Position numbers and translations under genes: made by a program
In this document: positions 26,230 to 33,571 of the stretch, in pieces
Layout: the number at the start of each line of letters is the position of its first letter
How positions within the stretch are numbered: the stretch's first letter is position 1
DNA from: Nocardia ignorata NBRC 108230
GTDB lineage: Bacteria; Actinomycetota; Actinomycetes; Mycobacteriales; Mycobacteriaceae
Length of the DNA: 64,000 nucleotides
Direction: 5' to 3'
Assembly (NCBI RefSeq): GCF_001612905.1
Contig: NZ_BDBI01000020.1
Coordinates: 1 to 64,000, forward strand
The notes under the pieces: model-generated
Database searches by the model: none
What the model was told of the DNA's origin: nothing
Seen by the model: only the letters and a program-made list of their open reading frames with translations

Positions 26230-27251
26230 CTTCGACCTCCGCCACCGGCGAGGCCACCGCGCTCGCCTACCCGAACATCGCCCTCGTGAAGTACTGGGGC
26301 AAGCGCGACGAAACGATGTTCCTGCCCGTCACGAGCAGCCTGTCGATGACGCTCGACATCTTCGCGACCACCACCACCGTGCGCGTCACCGACGGCCCGG
26401 CCGACGAGATCGAGTTCAACGGCACCGCCGCCACCGGTTCCGCGCACAGCCGCATCGAACGTTTCCTCGACCTCGTGCGGGCCGAGGCCGGTCGTACCGA
26501 ACGCGCCACCGTCGTCACCGTCAACGACGGCCCGACCGGGGCCGGGCTGGCCTCCTCGGCGAGTGGTTTCGCCGCGCTGGCCACGGCCGCGGCCACCGCT
26601 TACGGTCTGGACCTGGACGGGCGTGCGTTGTCGCGGCTGGCCCGGCGGGGGTCCGGGTCGGCGTCGCGCTCGATCTTCGGCGGTTTCGTGGTGTGGCACG
26701 CGGGCGAGGGCGACGGCGAGGCGGGCGATCTGAGTTCCTATGCCGAGCCGATCGGCGGCGACGAACTCGACCCCGCCCTGGTGGTCGCGGTCGTGAACCA
26801 GACCGCCAAAACGGTGTCGAGCCGTGACGCCATGCGCGCCACCACCCAGACCTCCCCGTTCTACCGGCCGTGGGCCGAGTCGTCGATGCTGGACTTCGAC
26901 GAGATGCGCCGCGCCGTCGCCCGCGGTGACCTGGCCGCCATCGGTGAGATCGCCGAGCGCAACGCACTCGGCATGCACGCCACCATGCTCACGGCCCGCC
27001 CTGGCATCCGCTACCTCTCGCCGCACTCGCTCGCGGTGCTCGACGCCGTGCAGGCCCTGCGCGCCGACGGTGTGCTCGCCTACGCGACCATCGACGCGGG
27101 CCCCAATGTGAAGGTGCTGTGCACCCGCGCCGACGCCGCCCGAGTGGCCGCGACCGTGGAGAGCCTCGGCGATTTCGTCACCACCCGCACCGCGCACATC
27201 GGTCCCGGCGCCGCCTTGCTCCCGGACACCGCGCAGGTCGGGGTCTCATGA
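26226..27251 (+). CDS. mvaD: Diphosphomevalonate decarboxylase
   Basis: The 341-residue GHMP-superfamily enzyme converts mevalonate diphosphate to IPP. Family motifs are YPNIALVKYWGKRDE (15-29), TGAGLASSASGFAALA and ARRGSGSASRSIFGGFVVW; the aspartate that activates the hydroxyl lies in the C-terminal half (TIDAGPNVKVL). It starts at ATG 26226 inside the stop of mvk (ATGA) and ends by overlapping the next gene the same way. Confidence 0.95.
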   Translation: MTSTSATGEATALAYPNIALVKYWGKRDETMFLPVTSSLSMTLDIFATTTTVRVTDGPADEIEFNGTAATGSAHSRIERFLDLVRAEAGRTERATVVTVNDGPTGAGLASSASGFAALATAAATAYGLDLDGRALSRLARRGSGSASRSIFGGFVVWHAGEGDGEAGDLSSYAEPIGGDELDPALVVAVVNQTAKTVSSRDAMRATTQTSPFYRPWAESSMLDFDEMRRAVARGDLAAIGEIAERNALGMHATMLTARPGIRYLSPHSLAVLDAVQALRADGVLAYATIDAGPNVKVLCTRADAARVAATVESLGDFVTTRTAHIGPGAALLPDTAQVGVS

Positions 27252-28405
27252 TTTCCTGTCGCGCCCCGGGCAAACTGTTCGTCGCGGGGGAGTACGCCGT
27301 CGTCGAACCCGGTCACCGGGCCGTGCTGGTCGCCGTCGACCGCTACGCAACCGCAACGGTCACGGCGACCGACGGTGACACCGTCCTGGCCTCGGATCTG
27401 GAGGGCGGCAGCTCCCTCCGGTGTCGCCGCGTGACAGCCGACCAGGCTGGTGTGGCTGCCTCGGCGGAACCGGCCACCACGAACTCGGCGACGGCCGCAC
27501 TCGCAGGTCATTCCGGCTCCTTCGTGTCCACGACAGGGTCGGTTCCGGCCACCTTCTCCTATCTGTTCGCCGCCGCATCGGTGCTCGACCGACTGGTGCT
27601 CGAACGCGGAATCACCCCGCGCCCTTATCGTTTGGATGTCACTGCCGATCTCGGTGACGCCGACGGCCGTAAGTTCGGCCTGGGTTCGAGCGCGGCGGTG
27701 ACGGTCGCGGCGGTGACCGCGCTCGGCGAGTTCTACGAGCTCGGCCTGAGTTCGATGGACCGCTACCGCCTCGCCATGCTCGCCACGGTCACGGTTCATC
27801 CCCGTGCTTCCGGCGGTGATGTCGCGGCCAGCACCTGGGGCGGCTGGCTCGCCTACAGCTCCCCGGACCGCGCCCGGGTGGCGGAGGCGGCCGAGGTCCA
27901 CGGCGTCGACGCGGCACTTCGCCTGCCGTGGCCGGGTCTGTCGGTGCGCCCGCTGCCCACTCCGACCACGCTCGACCTGCACATCGGCTGGACCGGCACC
28001 CCCGCCTCCACCCCCGCCTTGGTCGCGGGCCTCGGCGCACCCCTCGACCGCGCGGAGTTCCTGGTGCGCAGCGATGCCTGCGTCGAACGCCTCGCCGCGG
28101 CTGTCGACGCCGACGACCCCGCCGCCATCCGCACCGAAATCGACTGCGCGCGTGAGCTTCTCCTCGGTCTCGACGCCGCCGAGCGGCTCGGCGTCATGAC
28201 CGAACGCCTCGCCGCGTTGTGTCACGTGGCGGCCGAGGTCGGCGCCGCCGCGAAACCCTCGGGTGCCGGTGGCGGCGACTGCGGTATCGCCCTGCTCGAG
28301 CACGGCCGCGCCGACGCTGTCGCCGCACTGACCGACGGCTGGGAAGCCGCCGGAATCCGCAAGCTGCCCTTGCGGATCCACCCGTCCGAAGGAGTTCGCG
28401 CATGA
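27248..28405 (+). CDS. Phosphomevalonate kinase
   Basis: The 385-residue GHMP kinase opens MISCRAPGKLFVAGEYAVVE and has the phosphate loop KFGLGSSAAVTVAAV (about 142-156). The C-terminal KPSGAGGGDCGIALL loop completes the GHMP pattern. It phosphorylates 5-phosphomevalonate. ATGA overlaps on both sides show tight translational coupling in the operon. Confidence 0.93.
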   Translation: MISCRAPGKLFVAGEYAVVEPGHRAVLVAVDRYATATVTATDGDTVLASDLEGGSSLRCRRVTADQAGVAASAEPATTNSATAALAGHSGSFVSTTGSVPATFSYLFAAASVLDRLVLERGITPRPYRLDVTADLGDADGRKFGLGSSAAVTVAAVTALGEFYELGLSSMDRYRLAMLATVTVHPRASGGDVAASTWGGWLAYSSPDRARVAEAAEVHGVDAALRLPWPGLSVRPLPTPTTLDLHIGWTGTPASTPALVAGLGAPLDRAEFLVRSDACVERLAAAVDADDPAAIRTEIDCARELLLGLDAAERLGVMTERLAALCHVAAEVGAAAKPSGAGGGDCGIALLEHGRADAVAALTDGWEAAGIRKLPLRIHPSEGVRA

Positions 28406-29499
28406 TCGCCGACCGCAAGGACGACCACGTTCGCCACGCGGTGAACCATCGCCGCAACCACAGCGGTGGCAACGATTTCGACTCCGTCGCCTTCGTGCAC
28501 CACGCCCTGGCCGGCATCGACTCGGCCGACGTGCGGCTCGGCGTCGATTTCGCCGGAAAGCATTGGACCTCACCGCTGTACGTGAACGCGATGACCGGTG
28601 GCAGCACCAACACCGGCGAGATCAACCGGCAGCTGGCCGTCGCGGCCCGCGAGACCGGAGTCCCCATCGCCTCGGGGTCGATGAGCGCCTACTTCCGTGA
28701 CCCCGCCGTCGCGGGCACCTTCCGGGTGCTGCGCGAAGAGAACCCGCACGGGTTCGTCCTGGCCAATGTGAACGCCAACGCCACCCTCGACCAGGTGCGC
28801 AGCGCGATCGACCTGCTCGAGGCCGACGCGCTGCAGATCCACGTGAACTCGGTGCAGGAAGTCGTGATGCCCGAGGGCGACCGCGCCTTCGCCGGGTGGC
28901 CGCGCCGCATCGAGGAGATCGTCGCGGGCGTGCCGGTGCCGGTGATCGTCAAGGAGGTCGGGTTCGGCCTCAGCAGGCAGACCGTCACGTGGCTGCGCGA
29001 GGCCGGGGTGACCGTGGCCGACGTGGGCGGACGCGGCGGAACCAATTTCGCGCGCATCGAGAACGACCGGCGCGCGGGCGCCGACTTCGCCTTCATCGAA
29101 CAGTGGGGTCAGTCGACGGCCGCGTGCCTGCTCGACTGCACCGGCATCACCGGCATCGACATCTCCGCCTCCGGCGGCATCCGCTCGCCGCTGGACATGG
29201 CCCGCGCCCTGGCGCTCGGCGCCAAGGCGACCGGTGTGGCGGGAGCGTTCCTGGAAACGCTCGTCGACCACGGCACCGAGGCCCTCGTCGCCAAGATCAC
29301 CACCTGGCTCGATCAGCTGCGCAACATCATGACCGTCCTCGGCGCGACCACGCCCGCCGAGCTCACCGGTCGCGATGTGCTCGTCACCGGCGACCTGGCC
29401 GGCTTCTGCGCGCTGCGCGGCATCGATGTGGCCTGTCTCGCCCACCGGAGTCCCTGGTGGCGCGAATCGAACCTCCGAGAAGGAGTCATCCATGAATGA
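28402..29499 (+). CDS. fni: Type 2 isopentenyl-diphosphate isomerase (FMN-dependent)
   Basis: The 365-residue TIM-barrel flavoprotein interconverts IPP and DMAPP. It shows RKDDHVRHAV at the N-terminus, the FMN-site segments MTGGSTNTGEINRQLA and SGSMSAYFR, HVNSVQEVVMPEGDR with the catalytic Gln/Glu, and ISASGGIRSPLDMARALALGAKATGVAG for the phosphate end. It starts inside the preceding stop and overlaps HMG-CoA reductase by 8 bp. Confidence 0.95.
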   Translation: MIADRKDDHVRHAVNHRRNHSGGNDFDSVAFVHHALAGIDSADVRLGVDFAGKHWTSPLYVNAMTGGSTNTGEINRQLAVAARETGVPIASGSMSAYFRDPAVAGTFRVLREENPHGFVLANVNANATLDQVRSAIDLLEADALQIHVNSVQEVVMPEGDRAFAGWPRRIEEIVAGVPVPVIVKEVGFGLSRQTVTWLREAGVTVADVGGRGGTNFARIENDRRAGADFAFIEQWGQSTAACLLDCTGITGIDISASGGIRSPLDMARALALGAKATGVAGAFLETLVDHGTEALVAKITTWLDQLRNIMTVLGATTPAELTGRDVLVTGDLAGFCALRGIDVACLAHRSPWWRESNLREGVIHE

Positions 29500-30550
29500 C
29501 ATGTCGTACGCGGCTGTCCCGATGCAGTGGGTCGGTCCGCTGCGGATCACCGGCAATGTCGTCGACGACTCCGTCGATGTGCCGCTGGCCACCTATGAGA
29601 CCCCGCTGTGGCCCTCGGTGGGGCGCGGTGCGCGGATCAGCACCCTCACCGAGAAGGGCATCGTCGCCACCCTCATCGACGAGCGGATGACCCGGTCGAT
29701 CCTGCTCGAAGCCGACGACGCCTACACCGCCTACACCACCGTGCGGCAGCTCGAGGCCCGTATGCCCGAGCTGCAGGAGGTCGTCTCGGGCAGCAGCCGC
29801 TTCGCCCGGCTCATCGACCTGAACCACCAGATCGCCGGCAACCTGCTGTTCCTGCGGTTCGAGTTCACCACCGGCGACGCCTCCGGCCACAACATGGCCA
29901 CCCTGGCCAGCGACCACCTGATGGACCACATCCTGTCGACCATGCCCGGTGTGCGCTACGGCTCCATCTCGGGCAACTACTGCACCGACAAGAAGGCCAC
30001 CGCCGTCAACGGCATCCTCGGCCGCGGCAAGAACGTCGTCACCGAACTGCTGATCCCGCGCGAGGTGGTCGAGGCGCGGCTGCACACCACCGCCGCCAAG
30101 GTCGTCGAGCTCAATATCCGCAAGAACCTGATCGGCACCCTGCTCGCGGGCGGAATCCGTTCCGCCAACGCGCATTACGCGAACATGCTGCTGGCCTACT
30201 ACCTGGCCACCGGTCAGGACGCCGCCAATATCGTCGAGGGCTCCCAGGGCGTCACCCACGCCGAGGACCGCGACGGTGATCTGTATTTCTCGTGCACCCT
30301 GCCCAACCTGATCGTCGGTACGGTCGGTAACGGCAAGCACGCCAGTTTCGTCGAGGACAACCTGGTGCGCCTCGGCTGCCGGGCCGAACGCGAGCCCGGC
30401 GAGAACGCGCGCCGCCTCGCCGTGATCGGTGCGGCCACCGTGCTGTGCGGTGAGCTGTCGCTGATGGCCGCGCAGACCAATCGCGGTGAATTGATGCGTG
30501 CCCATACCCAATTCGAGCGGTCAACCACGAGCAACGGGACACAACGATGA
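29492..30550 (+). CDS. Hydroxymethylglutaryl-CoA reductase (short soluble form)
   Basis: The 352-residue enzyme makes mevalonate from HMG-CoA with NADPH. Catalytic residues can be placed: Glu36 (ATYETPLWPS), Lys167/168 (CTDKKATAVNG), Asp243 (TGQDAANIVEGSQ) and a C-terminal His (MRAHTQFE). There is no membrane anchor, and the length is close to that of the CL190 enzyme. ATG 29492 follows AAGGAG and overlaps the end of fni. Confidence 0.94.
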   Translation: MNDMSYAAVPMQWVGPLRITGNVVDDSVDVPLATYETPLWPSVGRGARISTLTEKGIVATLIDERMTRSILLEADDAYTAYTTVRQLEARMPELQEVVSGSSRFARLIDLNHQIAGNLLFLRFEFTTGDASGHNMATLASDHLMDHILSTMPGVRYGSISGNYCTDKKATAVNGILGRGKNVVTELLIPREVVEARLHTTAAKVVELNIRKNLIGTLLAGGIRSANAHYANMLLAYYLATGQDAANIVEGSQGVTHAEDRDGDLYFSCTLPNLIVGTVGNGKHASFVEDNLVRLGCRAEREPGENARRLAVIGAATVLCGELSLMAAQTNRGELMRAHTQFERSTTSNGTQR

Positions 30551-31719
30551 CCACAACGCCGGTCGGTATCCACGACCTTTCGTTCGCCACCACCCACTAC
30601 GCCCTCGATCACGCCGTCCTCGCCGAGCGACTCGGGGTGGATCGCGACAAGTTCTACCTCGGCATCGGCCAGGAACGCATGAGCGTGGCCGCCGCCGACG
30701 AGGACATCGTCACCATCGCCGCCGCGGCCGCCCAGCCGATCCTGGAACGGCACGGCACCGACAACATCCGCACGGTGCTGCTGGCCACCGAGACCGGTGT
30801 CGACCAGTCGAAAGCCGCTGCCCTGTACCTGCATTCGCTGATCGGGCTGCCCAACGCGGCGCGGGTGGTCGAGCTGAAGCAGGCCTGCTACGGCGGCACC
30901 GCCGGGCTGGCGTTCGCCGCGGGCCTGATCGCGCGTGACCCCTCGCAGCGGGTGCTGGTGATCGCCGCCGACATCGCCAAGTACGAACTCGACACCCCGG
31001 GCGAGCCGACCCAGGGCGCCGCGGCGGTCGCGATGCTGGTCACCGCGAACCCGGCCATCCTCGCGCTCGACCCGATCTCGGGGCTCTACAGCGCCGACAT
31101 CATGGACTTCTGGCGCCCGAACTACCGCTCCGAAGCCATCGTCGACGGCAAGACCTCGGTGAACGCCTACCAGAAGGCCGCACAGGAGGCGTGGAGCGAC
31201 TACCGCCGCCAGGGCGGTCGCGAGCTCGGCGAGTTCGCCGCGTTCTGCTACCACCAGCCCTTCACCAAGATGGCCTACAAGGCGCACCGGCACCTGCTCG
31301 AGAGCCAGGGCCACACCGCCGAGGCCGCCGATCTCGAGGCCGCCATCGGCGCCACCACCACCTACAACCGCACCGTCGGCAACAGCTACACCGCGTCGCT
31401 GTACCTCGGCCTGGCCTCGCTGCTCGACCACGCGGACGACCTCACCGGCAAGGCCCTGGCCATGATCAGCTACGGCTCCGGCAGTGTGGCCGAGTTCTTC
31501 AGCGGCACAGTACAACCCGGCTACCGCGCGCACCTGCGCACCGAGGCCAACCAGGCCGCGATCAGCTCGCGCGAGATGCTCGACTACGACCACTACCGTG
31601 CCCTGCACGAAGCGGTGCTGCCCACCGACGGCGCCTACCACGCCATGGCCGAGGAAACCCGGCGCCCGTTCCGGCTGGCCGCGATGTCGGGCCACAAACG
31701 CATCTACGAAGCTCGGTGA
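30547..31719 (+). CDS. Hydroxymethylglutaryl-CoA synthase
   Basis: The 390-residue thiolase-fold enzyme condenses acetyl-CoA with acetoacetyl-CoA. The nucleophile is Cys114 (ELKQACYGGTAGL), the catalytic His is in FCYHQPFTKMAYKA, and GSGSVAEFFS is the late family motif. It begins inside the HMGR stop (ATGA) and ends in a GTGA overlap with the monooxygenase. With HMGR it gives the operon its own entry from acetyl-CoA. Confidence 0.95.
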   Translation: MTTTPVGIHDLSFATTHYALDHAVLAERLGVDRDKFYLGIGQERMSVAAADEDIVTIAAAAAQPILERHGTDNIRTVLLATETGVDQSKAAALYLHSLIGLPNAARVVELKQACYGGTAGLAFAAGLIARDPSQRVLVIAADIAKYELDTPGEPTQGAAAVAMLVTANPAILALDPISGLYSADIMDFWRPNYRSEAIVDGKTSVNAYQKAAQEAWSDYRRQGGRELGEFAAFCYHQPFTKMAYKAHRHLLESQGHTAEAADLEAAIGATTTYNRTVGNSYTASLYLGLASLLDHADDLTGKALAMISYGSGSVAEFFSGTVQPGYRAHLRTEANQAAISSREMLDYDHYRALHEAVLPTDGAYHAMAEETRRPFRLAAMSGHKRIYEAR

Positions 31720-33197
31720 CCGTGGCCGATCCGGAAATACGGCACGTCAGGATCATCATCGTCGGAAGCGGGCTGTCGGGCGTCGGCGCGGCGGTCCGGT
31801 TGAGTCAGCAGGGGCACACCGATTTCCTCGTGCTCGAACGTGGACCCGATGTCGGTGGCACGTGGCGGGTGAACACCTACCCGGGTGCCGGGTGCGACGT
31901 CCCCTCGCAGCTGTATTCGTATTCGTTCGCGCTGAACCCGAATTGGACGAGGTCGTTCTCCCCGCAGGCCGAGATCGAACGCTACATCCGGGACGTGTCG
32001 GAGCGTTTCGGGGTGCGTGACAAACACATCTTCGATTGCGAGATGACGGCGGCGCGCTGGAACGACACCGATGGCCGATGGGAGATCCATACCAGCCGTG
32101 GGCAGTTCACCGCCGATGTGGTCGTGTCGGCGGCCGGTGTGCTCGCGGAGCCGAATCTTCCCGATATCAAGGGGATGTCGAGCTTCGAGGGAGAGATCTT
32201 CCATTCGGCGCGGTGGAATCACGAGTCGACTCTCGCCGGTAAGCGGGTGGCGGTGATCGGCACGGGATCGTCCGCGGTGCAGATCATTCCGTCGATCGCG
32301 CCGGAGGTGGCGAGCCTCGATGTGTATCAGCGCACCGCCACCTGGGTGATGCCGCATCTGGGCCGTCGCTATACGGCGGTCGAGCGGTTCGCGTTCCGGC
32401 GGATTCCCGGCTTCCAGCGGCTGGTCCGGGCCTTGATCTACCTGCTGCGCGAGATCTTCGTCGTCTTCCAGGCCAAGTACCCGCGTGCGGCGGTGCTGCT
32501 GGAGTTGGTCGGCCGGGTCAAGATGTTCCTCGAGATCCGTGATCCGCAGGTGCGCCGGAAGGTGGTGCCGGCGCATCGTCTCGGCTGTAAACGGATGCTG
32601 GTGTCCAACCGTTTCTATCCGGCGCTCGACCGCGACAATGTGGATCTGGTGACGGATTCGATCGCGGAGGTCCGGGCGAATTCGATCGTCACCGAAGACG
32701 GCACCGAACGCGAAGTCGATGCGATTGTGTTGTGCACGGGATTCCAGGTATCGGATTCCCCGACCTACAACCTGTACGTCGGCCGCGACGGGCGCACCCT
32801 GTCGGAAATCGGTGAGGCGGAAGGGTATCGCAACTACAAGGGCACAACGGTCGCGAACTTTCCCAACCTGTTCTTCATGCTCGGTGCCAATTCCGGCTTG
32901 AATTACACCTCGCTGATCTACATCATGGAATCCCAGTTCCGGTACCTGATCTCGGCACTGGAAACCATGGAGCAGCGAGGCCTGCGCACCGTCGAAGTCC
33001 GCAAGGACGCCGAGGAAGAATACAACCGGGGAATCCAGCGCAAGATGGCGAAAACGGTGTGGGCCACCGGTGGGTGCCGCAGCTGGTTCCTCGACAGCAT
33101 GGGCAACAACGCAGTGCTGTGGCCGGACTTCAGTTTCCGTTACCGCAGGCAGATGCGCTCTTTCGATCTCGAGGCGTATCAGACGACCGCCAACTGA
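31716..33197 (+). CDS. Baeyer-Villiger-type flavin-containing monooxygenase
   Basis: The 493-residue FAD/NADPH enzyme has a first Rossmann motif GSGLSG (17-22), the Baeyer-Villiger fingerprint FxGxxxHxxxW (157-167, FEGEIFHSARW), a second Rossmann motif GTGSSA (182-187) and an ATG-like VLCTGFQ segment. Such enzymes insert oxygen next to ketones or hydroxylate. It is the last gene of the operon, joined to HMG-CoA synthase by GTGA and followed by a hairpin, so a tailoring role on the terpenoid is plausible (inference). An alternative start is GTG 31722. Confidence 0.88.
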   Translation: MTVADPEIRHVRIIIVGSGLSGVGAAVRLSQQGHTDFLVLERGPDVGGTWRVNTYPGAGCDVPSQLYSYSFALNPNWTRSFSPQAEIERYIRDVSERFGVRDKHIFDCEMTAARWNDTDGRWEIHTSRGQFTADVVVSAAGVLAEPNLPDIKGMSSFEGEIFHSARWNHESTLAGKRVAVIGTGSSAVQIIPSIAPEVASLDVYQRTATWVMPHLGRRYTAVERFAFRRIPGFQRLVRALIYLLREIFVVFQAKYPRAAVLLELVGRVKMFLEIRDPQVRRKVVPAHRLGCKRMLVSNRFYPALDRDNVDLVTDSIAEVRANSIVTEDGTEREVDAIVLCTGFQVSDSPTYNLYVGRDGRTLSEIGEAEGYRNYKGTTVANFPNLFFMLGANSGLNYTSLIYIMESQFRYLISALETMEQRGLRTVEVRKDAEEEYNRGIQRKMAKTVWATGGCRSWFLDSMGNNAVLWPDFSFRYRRQMRSFDLEAYQTTAN

Positions 33198-33200
33198 ACC

Positions 33201-33239
33201 CGTCGATCCCGGAGCTGCTGTGCGGCTCCGGGATCGACG
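33201..33239. terminator. Bidirectional terminator hairpin
   Basis: A perfect 15-bp stem (33201-33215 with 33225-33239) and 9-base loop lie 3 bp after the monooxygenase stop and 5 bp beyond the stop of the converging small peptide gene. Confidence 0.8.
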
Positions 33240-33244
33240 TCGGC

Positions 33245-33325
33245 TCAGAGCCCGATGGTGCCGGACATCGAATCGAGCAGCGTCAGGGCAACGTCGAGCA
33301 GGCCTCCGAGTGCAGCAGAAAACAT
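33245..33325 (-). CDS. Small hydrophobic 26-residue peptide
   Basis: This is a 27-codon frame with ATG at 33325 and a perfect AAGGAG (33338-33333) seven bases upstream. The peptide starts MFSAALGGLLDV, is rich in Leu/Ala/Gly, has two Asp residues and ends SGTIGL; it looks like an amphipathic or membrane-inserting helix. A hairpin follows its stop and a plausible promoter precedes it, so it has all parts of a gene despite its size. I recognise no family. Confidence 0.55.
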   Translation of the reverse strand: MFSAALGGLLDVALTLLDSMSGTIGL

Positions 33326-33480
33326 TGATTTTCTCCTTCGATATGGGGGATCATCCGCGAAAAGAGCACCCGAATGCGCCGACAGCGTCGGTGTCATCGG
33401 GGTTGTGCAGCTCAACGAATCAGCGAGATGATCGCTGGATATCCGGATGCACACCTGGCTCGGTGTGGGAGTGCGCTATC

Positions 33481-33509
33481 ACCGTAGCAATGGAGTTTGA
33501 CTCCGACAA
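33481..33509 (-). promoter_or_regulatory. Candidate promoter of the small peptide gene
   Basis: TTGTCG (33509-33504) and TACGGT (33486-33481) are 17 bases apart on the minus strand, giving a leader of about 150 nt before the peptide start. Confidence 0.4.
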
Positions 33510-33571
33510 GCAACGGGTAGACGTGTCAGCGCGGATTTTTTCCGGCCCGCCGCCGCATTTTCCGGCAGTTG

